A stretch of 64,000 bases of DNA. Origin: Tessaracoccus sp. OS52. GTDB taxonomy: Bacteria > Actinomycetota > Actinomycetes > Propionibacteriales > Propionibacteriaceae. Every line of letters begins with the position of its first letter. Within the stretch, counting starts at the first letter, position 1. The notes beneath the pieces were generated by a model, which had not been told where the DNA came from, ran no database searches, and saw only the letters and a list, made by a program, of their open reading frames with translations. The position numbers were made by a program, and so were the translations under genes. The stretch covers positions 1-64,000 of the forward strand of contig NZ_JAJEWM010000005.1 in NCBI RefSeq assembly GCF_020687685.1, written 5' to 3'. Below, piece by piece: positions 15,323-25,620 of this stretch.

Positions 15323-17675
15323 CCGGAGAGGACACACGGGCGGTGAAGGCAACCGGGGTCGCCCCGACTTCCAATTCCCGCTCCTCATCGCCGTAGGCAA
15401 CCAGCACCTTCCGCGCGACGCCGTCACGCGCGCGCAGCGTCGCGCCGATGAGCACCCCGTCGCTCCACTCCATGTCGACCACGATCCCCGGCCGCGCCAC
15501 CAGCCCCCACGCCCGACCCGTCGGCAGCTGCTCCGGCAGGGCGGGCAGCAGCTCCACCCGACCACGGTGGCTCTGCACCAGGCACTCCGCCAGGGCCGCG
15601 ACGTAGCCCAGGTTCCCGTCGATCTGGAACGGCGGATGCGCCGAGAAGAGGTTCGGATACAGACCCCCGCTCATGCCGCCACGATCCTCCGACATCCCGC
15701 GCGTGACCAGGCGCAGCAACCGCGTGACCGCAGGGGCGTCCCGCAGCCGGGCGCGCAGCGCGAGCCGCCACGCCAGCGACCAGCCGGTGCTGTCGTCGCC
15801 GCGCAAGTCGAGGGACCGCCGAACCGCCGCCTCCAGCTCGTCATCGACGGCGGCGACGCCCGGGTAGGCGAAGTACAGGTGCGACTGGTGCCGGTGCAAC
15901 GGGTCCACCTGCTCGGGGTCGTCGATCCACTCGCGAACGGCGCCGTCGCGGCCCGCGCTCGGCTGCGGGATCAGCGGCAGCGCCTCCCGGGCGCGGACGA
16001 CGAGCGGATCGTCGTCGCGTCCGAGGATCCCGGCCAGCAGCACCAGCAGCTCCAAGGTGTCGCGCGACAGGCCGAGGTCCAGCGTCGAGGACCGCCCCGC
16101 GGACGCAACCCGGCCGGTCGCGTCCAGGAACTGGTTCTCCGGCGAGGTCGACGGGCTGGTGTCGAGCAGCCCGTCGGGACCCGGGCGCGACCAGGACAGC
16201 ACGAACTCCGCCGCACCCGCCGTCGGCTCCCACGCCCGCCGCGCCAGCTCTTCGCGGCTGGAGGTGGCAGCGCCGAAGTCGAGGTGCTGCCGGTACCCCT
16301 GCAGCAGCCACGCGCCACCGAAGGGCCAGAACGCCCAGCTCGGATCGTGCTGCCCGTGGCCGACGGGGAGGGTATAGCCCCAGACGTCGGTGTTGTGGTG
16401 TGCCGCCCAACCAGCGGCGCCGTGCAGCGTCTCGGCCGTCCGGCGCCCCGAGCGGGGCAGCGCATCCACGAGGTCCAGCAGCGGCTCGACGGTCTCGGGC
16501 AGGTTGGCGACGTCGGCGCCCCAGTAGTTCATGGGCAGGTTGATGTTGGTGGTGTAGTTGCTGCTCCACGGCGGCCTGGGGTCTGCGTTCCAGATCCCCT
16601 GCAGGTTCGCGGGCGGCGATCCCGGGCGCGAGCACGACGCCAACAGGTAGCGTCCGAAGTTGAAGAGCAGCGCCAGCAAGCCTGGCGTCGCCGCTCCCGG
16701 CAGCAAGTCAGCACCCACCGGCTCCGGCACCTCGATCCCACACCGGTCGTAGAGCTCGCGGTGCGCGCTCAGGTGCTGCTCGTACAGTTCCTCCGGCGCG
16801 ACGGCGGACGCCGCGGCCAAGGCGTCGCGGGCCTCGGCCAGCATCTCCGCGAAGTCGCGGACACCGTCGGCGCCCAGACCCGCGAAGGTGGTGGCGGTGG
16901 TTAGCCACAGCGTCGCGGAACTGACGCCGTCGGCCGCCAGCAGGTGGCCGTGCGCGGAGTCATCTACGCCGTCGTGGCGCCAGTCGACGACGACGGCCGC
17001 CCGCCCCGCCTGCAGCGGATCATTGTCGAAGACGAACGGCTCCTCGTCGGGGTCGTGCGACGGCGCGACGTCGCTGGGCAACTGCATCACGACTACCCTG
17101 GGCCCCTCGCCCCCGGCGACCTCGAGCACCGGCCAGGGCGCCTCGTGGCCCACCTCCACACGAAGTCCATCCGGCCGGTCTGTGGAGATCTCCACAACCG
17201 CCACCCCTGCGGGCTGGCTCACCCAGGTCCGCTGCGTCAGCGTCCAGCCGCCGCGGGTGCTGGTGGTGGTGTGCGTGGCGGTGGCCAGGTCCAGCTGACG
17301 CTCGTAGTGCGACCGCTCCCCCACGTGCCCCTCGAACCGGACCGTCAGCGCCCCCAATGGGAGGAACGCCTGGGTGTGACGGTGCTGCAGCCGATGCAGC
17401 GACGGCGTGGCGTCGGCCGCCCGGCCGTCCCGGATCGCCGCCCTTGCCTCGGCCAAGGCCTTGCGCGCGTCCTCCGCGGTCACCGTCGGCCCCCGCAGCT
17501 CGGCCGCCGGTCCGCCCGACCACGCCGTCGAGTCGTTGAGGTGAAACTGCTCGGCCTGGTCGTCCCCGAAGACCATCAGCCCCTGCCGTCCGTTGCCGAG
17601 CGGGAGGGCCTCGGTCCAGGCCCGGGCGGGCGCCTCGCGCACGATGGCGTGGGTGGCAGTCGTTGTCGGCCTCAT
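15312..17675 (-). CDS. GH95 alpha-L-fucosidase
   Basis: A 787-aa inverting alpha-1,2-L-fucosidase-type enzyme of family GH95. Hallmarks: AWTEALPLGNGRQGLMVFG at the N-terminal beta-sandwich, LNDSTAWSGGP, NLQGIWNADPRPPWSSNYTTNIN, and the (alpha/alpha)6-barrel catalytic region HHNTDVWGYTLP with the paired Asn/Asp that activate water, then WAFWPFGGAWL. No signal peptide, so it should act on imported fucosylated oligosaccharides. ATG 17675 is preferred: the sequence AAAGG lies about six bases before it, while ATG 17681 is too close. The gene diverges from the GH36 gene (104 bases between starts). The C-terminal codons for SSPVVE and the TAG stop come from a type A repeat, so the natural terminus may differ. 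Confidence 0.88.
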   Translation of the reverse strand: MRPTTTATHAIVREAPARAWTEALPLGNGRQGLMVFGDDQAEQFHLNDSTAWSGGPAAELRGPTVTAEDARKALAEARAAIRDGRAADATPSLHRLQHRHTQAFLPLGALTVRFEGHVGERSHYERQLDLATATHTTTSTRGGWTLTQRTWVSQPAGVAVVEISTDRPDGLRVEVGHEAPWPVLEVAGGEGPRVVVMQLPSDVAPSHDPDEEPFVFDNDPLQAGRAAVVVDWRHDGVDDSAHGHLLAADGVSSATLWLTTATTFAGLGADGVRDFAEMLAEARDALAAASAVAPEELYEQHLSAHRELYDRCGIEVPEPVGADLLPGAATPGLLALLFNFGRYLLASCSRPGSPPANLQGIWNADPRPPWSSNYTTNINLPMNYWGADVANLPETVEPLLDLVDALPRSGRRTAETLHGAAGWAAHHNTDVWGYTLPVGHGQHDPSWAFWPFGGAWLLQGYRQHLDFGAATSSREELARRAWEPTAGAAEFVLSWSRPGPDGLLDTSPSTSPENQFLDATGRVASAGRSSTLDLGLSRDTLELLVLLAGILGRDDDPLVVRAREALPLIPQPSAGRDGAVREWIDDPEQVDPLHRHQSHLYFAYPGVAAVDDELEAAVRRSLDLRGDDSTGWSLAWRLALRARLRDAPAVTRLLRLVTRGMSEDRGGMSGGLYPNLFSAHPPFQIDGNLGYVAALAECLVQSHRGRVELLPALPEQLPTGRAWGLVARPGIVVDMEWSDGVLIGATLRARDGVARKVLVAYGDEERELEVGATPVAFTARVSSPVVE

Positions 17676-17779
17676 CCTCATCCTTTGCGAAAGGGCTTGT
17701 CGCGGGTCGCATCCGCGCCCCGACGACACACTCTAGGGTGGGATTGCCGACCCGCCGCCAGACCCGCTAGGAATCACCC

Positions 17780-19921
17780 ATGCTGTCCAACATCCTGCTC
17801 CGCGCCGACGGCGTCTCCTTGGCCCTCAGCGCCGACGGCCTGCTGCCGGAGGTGGTCCACTGGGGCGCCGACCTGGGCTCGCTGACGGAGGCGGAGTTCG
17901 ACGCGCTTGCCCTGGCCCGGACCTGGCCTCTGGCACCCAACTCCCTGGACCGCGAGCCCCGCTACGGGATCCTCCTGGAGGAGCGCTTCGGCTGGCTCGG
18001 CAAGCCGGGACTCATCGGCTCCCGGCGGGGCAAGGCGTGGACCCCGGCCTGGGAACTCGCGGAGGTTCTCCTCGACGGCGTCGCCAGCTCCGGCTACGTG
18101 GTCACCGGCGCCGCCAGCGTCCGCTACGTCGCCCGGGCGGAAGACCTGGAGTTGCGGCTCATCGTGGAACTGACGGATCAGGGCCTGGTCAAGCTGCGGG
18201 CAGACCTCACAAACCTCGCGGACGAGGAGTACGAGGTCGGCGAGCTGACCCTCGCCCTCCCTGCCCCTCGCCACGCCGAGGAGGTCCTCGACTTCGGGGG
18301 CCGGTGGGGAGCCGAGCGGATGCCCCAGCGCACCGCGCTCGGGCTGGGCTCACACCGTCGCGAGAACCGCCGCGGCCGGACCGGAGCGGACTCGGCCTAC
18401 ATCCTGCACCTGGGCACGAGCGGCTTCGACTTCTCCACCGGCGAGACCTGGGCGGTGCACACCGCGTGGAGCGGCAATCACATCCACTTCGCCGAACGCG
18501 ACTTCGTCGGCTTCCAGGCCATCGGCGGCGGGGAGCTGCTGCTCCCTGGAGAGGTGAGGCTCAGCAGGGGTGATAGTTACGAGACGCCGTGGCTGTTCTT
18601 CAACTGGGGCATCGGCCTCGACGCCCAGGCCGACCGGTTCCACCGCTACCAGCGCGCGCTGCCCGCTGCCCCCGACTGGAACCGACCGGTGGCGCTCAAC
18701 GTGTGGGAGGCGGTCTACTTCGACCACGACCTCGACAGGCTCATCGACCTCGCCGAGCGGGCGGCGCGCCTCGGCGTCGAGCGTTACGTCGTCGACGACG
18801 GCTGGTTCGGCGCCCGCCGCGACGACTCCGCGGGCCTGGGCGACTGGGTGGTGGCGGCCGACGTCTGGCCCGACGGCCTGCATCCGCTGGTCGACCGCGT
18901 GAAGGACCTCGGCATGCAGTTCGGCCTGTGGTTCGAGCCGGAGATGGTCAACCTGGGCTCCGACGTCGCCCGCGCCCACCCCGAGTGGGTCATGCAGCCG
19001 GGTGGCCGACTCCCCATCGAGTCGCGCCACCAGCACGTGCTGAACCTGTCGATCCCCGGCGCCTGGCAGCACGTCCACGACCAGCTCGACGCCATCTTGT
19101 CGGAGTACCGGATCGACTACGTCAAGTGGGACCACAACCGGGACCTCATCGACGCCGGCACAGCTCCCGACGGGCGCCCCGCCGTCCACGAACAGACCAA
19201 GGCGTTCTACCGGCTCCTCGACGCGTTGCGCGCCGCCCACCCGGGCGTCGAGTTCGAGTCCTGCAGTTCCGGCGGTGCCCGGATCGACCTGGAGGTGATG
19301 AGCCGCGCGGAACGGGTCTGGGTCTCCGACGTCACCGACCCGGCCGAGCGCCAGCGCATGCTGATCTGGACGTCGCAGCTGCTGCCGCCTGAGTACCTGG
19401 GCAGCCACATCGCTGCCGGCGTCTCGCACCAGACCCGACGCTGGCACGGCATCGACTTCCGGGCCGCAACCGCCGTCTTCGGGCACCTGGGCATCGAGTG
19501 GGATCTCGCGAAGGCGACGCCGGAGGAACTGGAGGCCATCGGCTGGTGGCTGGCCTGGTACAAGACCAACCGCCGCACGCTGCTGACCGGCCGACTGGTC
19601 CGCTGCGACCTCCCGGACCCGAACACCTACTTCAAGGGCGTGGTCACGCCTGAGAAGGCCATCTTCTCGCTAGCTGTGCTCAACACCCCCGCGACTGCCA
19701 GCCTCGGGACGCTGCGTTTCCCGGGACTGGACCCGGATGCCAGCTACCGGGTCCGGACGGTCCGGCGCGAGTCGTCGGCGCAACTCGACGTGCCGTGGGC
19801 GCGGGAAGAGGGCGGGATCGTCCTGTCGGGCCGGACCCTCGCGACGGCCGGGCTCAACGCCCCGACCCTTGTCCCCGAGTCCGCGGTAATCCTCGAACTC
19901 GACCGCCTCGAGGCGGAGTGA
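17780..19921 (+). CDS. GH36 alpha-galactosidase
   Basis: A 713-aa retaining alpha-galactosidase. The N-terminal beta-sandwich (residues 1-300) contains HLGTSGFDFSTGETWAVHTAWSGNH. The barrel has YVVDDGWFGARRDDSAGLGDW, the nucleophile motif YVKWDHNRD with Asp451, ESCSSGGARID, and the acid/base SDVTDPAERQRM with Asp517. The length is normal for the group I GH36 enzymes of actinobacteria and lactobacilli. No signal peptide, so it is cytoplasmic and hydrolyses imported alpha-galactosides such as raffinose, melibiose or blood-group-B-type glycans. TAGGAA lies about eight bases before ATG 17780. It is divergent from GH95 and probably co-regulated with it. The TGA stop is followed directly by a repeat array. 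Confidence 0.92.
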   Translation: MLSNILLRADGVSLALSADGLLPEVVHWGADLGSLTEAEFDALALARTWPLAPNSLDREPRYGILLEERFGWLGKPGLIGSRRGKAWTPAWELAEVLLDGVASSGYVVTGAASVRYVARAEDLELRLIVELTDQGLVKLRADLTNLADEEYEVGELTLALPAPRHAEEVLDFGGRWGAERMPQRTALGLGSHRRENRRGRTGADSAYILHLGTSGFDFSTGETWAVHTAWSGNHIHFAERDFVGFQAIGGGELLLPGEVRLSRGDSYETPWLFFNWGIGLDAQADRFHRYQRALPAAPDWNRPVALNVWEAVYFDHDLDRLIDLAERAARLGVERYVVDDGWFGARRDDSAGLGDWVVAADVWPDGLHPLVDRVKDLGMQFGLWFEPEMVNLGSDVARAHPEWVMQPGGRLPIESRHQHVLNLSIPGAWQHVHDQLDAILSEYRIDYVKWDHNRDLIDAGTAPDGRPAVHEQTKAFYRLLDALRAAHPGVEFESCSSGGARIDLEVMSRAERVWVSDVTDPAERQRMLIWTSQLLPPEYLGSHIAAGVSHQTRRWHGIDFRAATAVFGHLGIEWDLAKATPEELEAIGWWLAWYKTNRRTLLTGRLVRCDLPDPNTYFKGVVTPEKAIFSLAVLNTPATASLGTLRFPGLDPDASYRVRTVRRESSAQLDVPWAREEGGIVLSGRTLATAGLNAPTLVPESAVILELDRLEAE

Positions 19922-19925
19922 CCCC

Positions 19926-20213
19926 GCTGATCGAGCAGGCATCACAACTCCCGCTGATCGAGCAGGCATCACAACTCCCGCTGATCGAGTAGGAGCCCGC
20001 GAGGAACGAGCGGGCGACGTGTCGAGATCCCGCGGCCATCACGTCTCCGCTGATCGAGTAGGAGCCGTCGAGATCCCGCGGCCATCACATCTCCGCTGAT
20101 CGAGTAGGAGCCCGCGAGGAACGAGCGGGCGACGTGTCGAGATCCCGCGACCAGCACATCTCCGCTGATCGAGTAGGAGCCCGCGAGGAACGAGCGGCCG
20201 ACGTGTCGAGATC
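19926..20213 (+). repeat. Type B palindromic repeat array
   Basis: There is no gene from 19922 to 20229. Two tandem 27-bp units (CTGATCGAGCAGGCATCACA plus ACTCCCG) lie at 19926-19980. They are followed by full type B elements at 19982-20029, 20097-20144 and 20166-20213, and one with the hairpin deleted at about 20051-20074. Each full element has outer arms TGATC/GATC and a hairpin GCCCGC-GAGGAACGA-GCGGGC (the last copy has one stem change). The array lies between the convergent GH36 gene and the MoxR operon. Confidence 0.9.
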
Positions 20214-20229
20214 CCGCAGCCAGCGCCCG

Positions 20230-20796
20230 TCACCGCCTCCCCCGGCCGCGGAGGGCCAGCACAGCGACGCCCGACCCTACGACCGCCACCAGCCCGAGCA
20301 CCACCCAAGCAGGCCCACGGGGAACAAGGCCGCCGGGCACCGCGCCCGCCGCCAGCACCAGCGCGATCCCAACCACACACGCCACCAGGTACCCGAGGGC
20401 CCAGGCCACCAGCCGCCGAACTCCCCGGCCCGGGATGGCCGCGTACGACGGCGCCGCCGCGGCCCAGGCTGCGCCCAGGTGCGCGACGGCCAGCAGCCCC
20501 GCCACCGACGCCGTCTGCCACCACGCCGCGTCGCCCCCGCCGGCGAGCCACCACAGCCCGACCACCGCCACCCCCGCGAACGGTGCCCACGAACCGGGCC
20601 GCGCCCCGGTCCACAACGCCGCCAGCACGACGCCGCCCAGCAGCACCGGCCACACCAGCACCGGGTACCAGGCCAGGCAGGCCAGCCCGGCCCCGACCAG
20701 GCCCAGGAAGCCGGCCAGCCGCAGCACCCACTGCGCCGGGTCGGCGATCTGCAGGGCGTAGATCAGGCCGGCGACGCCCTCGACGAGCTCCCTCAT
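20230..20796 (-). CDS. Membrane protein at the end of the MoxR operon, 188 aa
   Basis: Very hydrophobic protein with about six membrane segments and a short Arg-rich tail (RGRGRR). I recognise no named domain. It starts with ATG 20796, which overlaps the TGA of the DUF58 gene by four bases (ATGA), so translation is coupled. The longer frame from 20949 is not needed. As the last gene of a DUF4129/moxR/DUF58 operon it is presumably a membrane partner of that complex, but nothing in the sequence shows a catalytic role. It ends 17 bases before a type B repeat. Confidence 0.6.
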   Translation of the reverse strand: MRELVEGVAGLIYALQIADPAQWVLRLAGFLGLVGAGLACLAWYPVLVWPVLLGGVVLAALWTGARPGSWAPFAGVAVVGLWWLAGGGDAAWWQTASVAGLLAVAHLGAAWAAAAPSYAAIPGRGVRRLVAWALGYLVACVVGIALVLAAGAVPGGLVPRGPAWVVLGLVAVVGSGVAVLALRGRGRR

Positions 20797-22075
20797 CGGG
20801 CCACCCCGCGCCGCGGCGCCGAGCGGGCCGCCTCCATCGCCAGGAGCACGTTGGCCAGGCTGCCCGTGCCGCGCCAGGGCGTGACGGGGATGCCGAGCGT
20901 TCGCAGCCGGGCGAGCACCTCGTCGCGTTGCAGCCTCCGCACCAGCCACGCCTCCCCCAGGAACGTCTCCTTGCGGAAGCTGCCGACGTCGGCGAACCGG
21001 CCGATCCCCTCCGGCAGCGTGTCCACGCCGATCACCTCCGCCCCCAGGCGCCGGAGCCGCACCAGTTCGTCCTGCACCTGCCGGTCGAGCAGCGGCGAGC
21101 AGAAGAACACCAGCGTCCCACTGGCGATGCGCGGCACCTGCCGAACCGTGGTCCAGTCGTCGCCGCTGCGCCGCGCGCGGGACAGCACGTTCAGCACGAT
21201 CCGCGCCTGGCGCGGCCCGGTGCCGGCGCGCACCCGACCGATCCGCCGGCCCAGGTCGTGGACCGCCACCCGGTCCCCGAAGCCGACGTAGTGGTGGGAG
21301 ATGGCGGCGATCGCCCGCACCGTCGCGTCCAGGCTGGTGGTGCCGTGGGGGTCGGCAGGGGTGATGTCGGCCAGGGTGTCGGCGACGATCAGCACGTCGG
21401 TGTCCCGCTCCACCAGCATCGAGTTGACGTGCAACCCACCCAGCCGCGACGTCACGCGCCAGTTGATGCGACGCAGCCGGTCACCGGCGCGGAACTCGCG
21501 CACCTCGGCGAGGTCGCTGCCGTCGCCGCGGTGCCGCGACCGGTGCGAGCCGACCATCCCGATCGGGTGCGCCACCCCGCTGCCGCCCTCCAGCGTCGAC
21601 GACGACGGCCGCACGGTCACGGTCACGGCGTCGGTGCGGGTCTCGGCGCGCCAGGCGCCGCTCGGATCGGTCAGCACCACCAGAGCCGGTGAGAGTTCGT
21701 AGCGGCCCCACCGTTCGGGTTCGAAGTCCATGGCCAGCGCGCCGCCCCCGGGGACGTCCAGCGCGGTCGCGGTCTCCGGGTCCCACGCCGCCGACGGGAG
21801 CTGGCCCCACTGCGCGGCCACGAGGAAGTCGGTGCGCGGGGTGTCCAACTTGATGCCGACGGAGACCGCGTCGCCCTCGGGCACCACCACCCGACGCGGG
21901 GTCGCCCTGGCGGCCACCACCGCCGTCGGCCGCGACACCAGCGCCCACCCGACGTGCACCACGAACGGGACGGCCAGCACCAGCAGGTCGACGCGGCCCA
22001 GCACCAGCGCGAACCCGCCCAGCACCAGTGCCAGCACGAACGAGCGGACCAACGCGTGCGTGCCGCGGAACGACA

Positions 22076-22076
<1 letters not shown>
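20793..22076 (-). CDS. DUF58 domain protein (MoxR partner)
   Basis: A 427-aa protein with two N-terminal membrane segments (residues about 10-45) and a large extracytoplasmic or cytoplasmic beta-rich portion. The DUF58 signature follows: VREFRAGDRLRRINWRVTSRLGGLHVNSM. A von Willebrand-A-like fold is next, with VLIVADTLAD as the metal-site region. DUF58 proteins are the standard partner of MoxR AAA+ ATPases and are thought to take part in chaperone-like assembly of envelope complexes. ATG 22076 shares one base with the stop of moxR (TGATG). Frame extension upstream to 22274 lies inside moxR and was dropped. Confidence 0.88.
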
Positions 22077-23049
<973 letters not shown>

Positions 23050-23053
<4 letters not shown>

Positions 23054-23562
23054 AGTTGGTCGATCTCCTTGAGGTGGGCGTGCAGGGCGCGACGCGTCAG
23101 GGGGCGGGGTTTGTCGGCGCGGGCGGCGCGGGCGTAGGCGAGCAGTTCGGGGCTGAGCAGGTCGTGGGCGCGCTCGACGGGGTCGTCGGCGGGGACGTCG
23201 TGGTTGCGCACCAGCCGGCGCTCGACCAGTTCCGTGAGCACCCGCGCGACTGCCCCCGTCTCGAACTCGCTTCCCGGTTGAGCGCGGGCGAGCATCGTCG
23301 CCAGCCGACGCGTGGTGACGTCGGCGGCGAACCTGGCGCCGTGCGGCGGCGGGTGCGGCTGCTCCCACGCCGGGCGCGGCGGCGGCTCGTCGAACAGCCA
23401 GCTGAACCAGGCGACGACCCCGGCGAGCAGTCCGATGACCACCGTCGGCACCGGGGCGAACGCCAGGTTGAGGAACCGGCCCGCGATGGTGACGACCACG
23501 GCCCCCGCCGCCCCCACCGCCAACCGGAGCGCCAGACCGCTCCAGGCGAAGTCAGCGCGCAT
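23050..23562 (-). CDS. Hypothetical membrane protein of the MoxR operon, 170 aa
   Basis: Two hydrophobic segments (residues about 10-28 and 34-56) are followed by a Pro-rich linker (DEPPPRPAWEQPHPPPHG) and a soluble helical C-terminal domain with LATMLARAQPGSEFETGAVARVL. Similar small proteins occur between DUF4129 and moxR genes in actinobacteria, but I know no assigned function. Start ATG 23562 lies 11 bases inside the end of the DUF4129 gene, and the stop overlaps the moxR GTG. Tight coupling on both sides argues for a shared complex at the membrane. Confidence 0.65.
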
Positions 23563-24406
23563 CGTCGCCCCCTCCCCCCTCCGACGTCTCCTCCGCTGAT
23601 CGAGTAGGAGCCTGCGACGCCCCCTCCGCTGATCGAGTAGGAGCCTGCGAGGAACGAGCAGGCGACGTGTCGAGATCCCCCACCGACGTGTCGAGATCCC
23701 CCGCCAACCGCTCCAGACAACTGATCGCGCGCTCGCGTTCGGCGTCGCCCAGGACGTGGCCGGAGAACAGCGCGCGCCGGTAGAGGGCGGCGAGCTCAGC
23801 CAGGGCGTTGCCGTCGACGACGGCGTGGCCGAGGATCTCGACGGTGAACTCCAGCGACGTCTGGCTGGGTCCGCGTCTGATCCCGGTCTCTGCCGCGATC
23901 CCCTCCAGCCGGTGCCAGCACTCGACCACCGCGTCATCGACGGCCATTCCGGAGCGCAGGGAGGCGATGGTGTCGCTGAGCGACTGGACCACTTCATCCT
24001 CGTCGATGTCCGGGATCTCGACGGCGCTCCCGGACGCCTCGCCGGCGCGGTCGAGCTCGCTAGACTGCAGCGCGCGCACCACCCGGTAGACGAACCAGCC
24101 CACCAAGGCGGCGACGGCGAGGACCGCGAGCGTGCGCAGCAGGTCGCCCACCCATTCGGGGATCTGGAACATCGGCAGGATGTCGGGCAAGCCATCACCG
24201 GGCGGCTCCGACGGCGTGGGCTCCGGCTCCAGCGTGGGCAGCGGACCCGTCTCCACCGGCGTCGGCGGCGGTGGCAGCACTTCCACCACGGGTCCCCAGG
24301 AACTGGTGGCGCCCAGCGCGGCCAGGACCAGCACCGCGGCGCAGATCAGACCGACGACCACCGAACGCGTCGGCGGCCGACCCGCCTCCCGCCCTGGATC
24401 GCGCAC
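23552..24406 (-). CDS. DUF4129 domain protein carrying a translated repeat
   Basis: A 284-aa protein and first gene of the MoxR operon. A short basic start is followed by a membrane segment (VVVGLICAAVLVLAALGA), a Pro/Glu-rich extracellular stretch, a second membrane segment (LAVLAVAALVGWFVYRVV) and a cytoplasmic DUF4129 domain ending in ALAELAALYRRALFSGHVLGDAERERA. The domain finishes near residue 235. The remaining ~45 residues (DLDTSPARSSQAPTRSAE and relatives) are the in-frame translation of a type B palindromic repeat at 23597-23697, so the repeat has extended the C-terminus. GTG 24406 lies seven bases after TAGACT (24419 to 24414, minus strand), giving a leaderless mRNA and marking the operon promoter. 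Confidence 0.75.
   Translation of the reverse strand: MRDPGREAGRPPTRSVVVGLICAAVLVLAALGATSSWGPVVEVLPPPPTPVETGPLPTLEPEPTPSEPPGDGLPDILPMFQIPEWVGDLLRTLAVLAVAALVGWFVYRVVRALQSSELDRAGEASGSAVEIPDIDEDEVVQSLSDTIASLRSGMAVDDAVVECWHRLEGIAAETGIRRGPSQTSLEFTVEILGHAVVDGNALAELAALYRRALFSGHVLGDAERERAISCLERLAGDLDTSVGDLDTSPARSSQAPTRSAEGASQAPTRSAEETSEGGGGDDAR
23597..23697 (+). repeat. Type B palindromic repeat inside a coding region
   Basis: A truncated copy (23597-23619), a complete copy (23630-23677) and a 14-base fragment (23684-23697) lie in the 3' coding part of the DUF4129 gene. The complete copy has outer arms TGATC/GATC and hairpin GCCTGC-GAGGAACGA-GCAGGC. Compared with other B copies, one stem pair is changed on both sides (C-G to T-A), while the loop is unchanged. 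The insert keeps the reading frame of the host gene. Confidence 0.9.
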
Positions 24407-24492
24407 GAGCCCGAGTCTAGGGCGCTGGCACCGCGCCCGGCCGCGACGTCGCCGTCGCCATCCCCGCATGAGCCTCTGCGGCGTCCCCGGGT

Positions 24493-24556
24493 CTGGATAC
24501 AAGCCTTGGTGCTGGATACCCGCCGTACACGGCTTGTATCCAGCACGAAGACCCGT
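24493..24556 (+). repeat. Left 64-bp inverted repeat flanking the AbiEi/DUF559 gene
   Basis: This 64-bp segment matches the reverse complement of 25621-25684 at 62 of 64 positions by my count. Internally it can fold in two exclusive ways. Hairpin I pairs CTGGATACAAGCC (24493-24505) with GGCTTGTATCCAG (24531-24543). Hairpin II pairs GTGCTGGATAC (24509-24519) with GTATCCAGCAC (24536-24546). Both use the same right arm. A further GTATCCAG lies just inside, near 24554. The 271-base gap between the MoxR operon and the next gene holds this repeat and the -10 of the operon. Confidence 0.92.
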
Positions 24557-24677
24557 ATCCAGCGCGGCCCAGGAGAGCCACCAAGCGGCGCGACCACAAC
24601 CCTTCCCCCACCCCCACGTCGCAGGTTTTCCACAGGCGGGCCCGAGCCCCTTGCGCGACGAGAGAGGCTCGGCTGGA

Positions 24678-25613
24678 ATGCCAGCCATGGACTTCGAGCC
24701 AGAGCTGCACTTCACACATGCGCAACTCCTGACCACCGGCCTGAACCACCACGACATCGCAACGCAGATCCGGCAGGGAACGCTCACCCGCGTCCGTCGC
24801 GGCTTCTACGCCCCCACCCTGGAGCTGGACCCTCAGCAGGAGCACCTCAGGCTGCTCCACGCCACGGTCCCCACCGTCGACCGGTCCCACGTCCTGAGCC
24901 ACGTCTCCGCGGGCGTGGTCCACGGCCTTCCGGGGCCTCGCACGGCACTCGACCGGGTGACCATGACGCGACGCACCCCCGGGCACGCGCACTCGTCGCC
25001 GGTCCTCAGGCTGTTCGACACCAAGCTCGCCGACGACGAGGTGGCCGAGGTGGGAGGCCTGCCGGTCACGACGCTGGCCCGCACTGCGTCCGACCTCGCC
25101 CGGACCCATCCCTACGCGTGGGCAGTCGCGGCCTGCGACGCCGCCCTCGCGCTGGGCCTCCCACCGGATTCTTTGCTCGACGCGCTCGAACGCCACCCTC
25201 GGCTGCGCGGCCTCCCCCAGGCGCGGCTGGCTGCGGCGTTCGCGGACGGGCGCAGCCAGTCACCGGCCGAGTCCCTGAGCCGCGTGCAGTTCGCCAGGCA
25301 CGGGATCCCCGCCCCGGAGCTGCAGTTAGAGGTGTTCGACGCGCAGGGGAAGCTGGTCGCGCAGACCGACTTCGCCTGGCCCGAGTTCAGACTGGTGGGC
25401 GAGGTGGACGGGAAGGCCAAGTACGGCGCCCTTCTCAAACCGGGACAGGAGCCCGAGGACGCCATCATGCGGGAGAAGCGCCGCGAGGAGGCCATCCGCC
25501 AGGCCGGCTACTGGATCGTCCGGTGGGACTGGGAACTGGCCTCCCAGGGAGCCGCACTCGCGCGTCGGATCCGCCAGGCGATGGCGTGGCAGGGCAACGT
25601 GGGACGGGGCTGA
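24678..25613 (+). CDS. AbiEi-like winged-helix plus DUF559 (Vsr-like nuclease) protein
   Basis: A 311-aa soluble protein. The N-terminal ~55 residues (LHFTHAQLLTTGLNHHDIATQ... TRVRRGFYAP) match the AbiEi antitoxin winged-helix domain; the middle (SHVSAGVVHGLPGP, VTTLARTASDLAR) is typical of actinobacterial AbiEi_4 proteins. The C-terminus resembles DUF559/Vsr-type PD-(D/E)XK nucleases: Asp231 in QTDFAWPEF, then Glu242-Val-Asp244-Gly-Lys246, then MREKRREEAIRQAGYWIVRW. No AbiEii toxin gene is adjacent, so it is an orphan. I chose ATG 24678; an ATG at 24687 is possible. The gene is enclosed by 64-bp inverted repeats, with the right one beginning seven bases after its stop. A role as antitoxin, nuclease or repeat-associated factor is open. 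Confidence 0.7.
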   Translation: MPAMDFEPELHFTHAQLLTTGLNHHDIATQIRQGTLTRVRRGFYAPTLELDPQQEHLRLLHATVPTVDRSHVLSHVSAGVVHGLPGPRTALDRVTMTRRTPGHAHSSPVLRLFDTKLADDEVAEVGGLPVTTLARTASDLARTHPYAWAVAACDAALALGLPPDSLLDALERHPRLRGLPQARLAAAFADGRSQSPAESLSRVQFARHGIPAPELQLEVFDAQGKLVAQTDFAWPEFRLVGEVDGKAKYGALLKPGQEPEDAIMREKRREEAIRQAGYWIVRWDWELASQGAALARRIRQAMAWQGNVGRG

Positions 25614-25620
25614 GCTACTT

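Noticed and set aside
24678-25613. A complete AbiE toxin-antitoxin system.
   Set aside because: Only the AbiEi-like domain is present; neither neighbour is an AbiEii nucleotidyltransferase.
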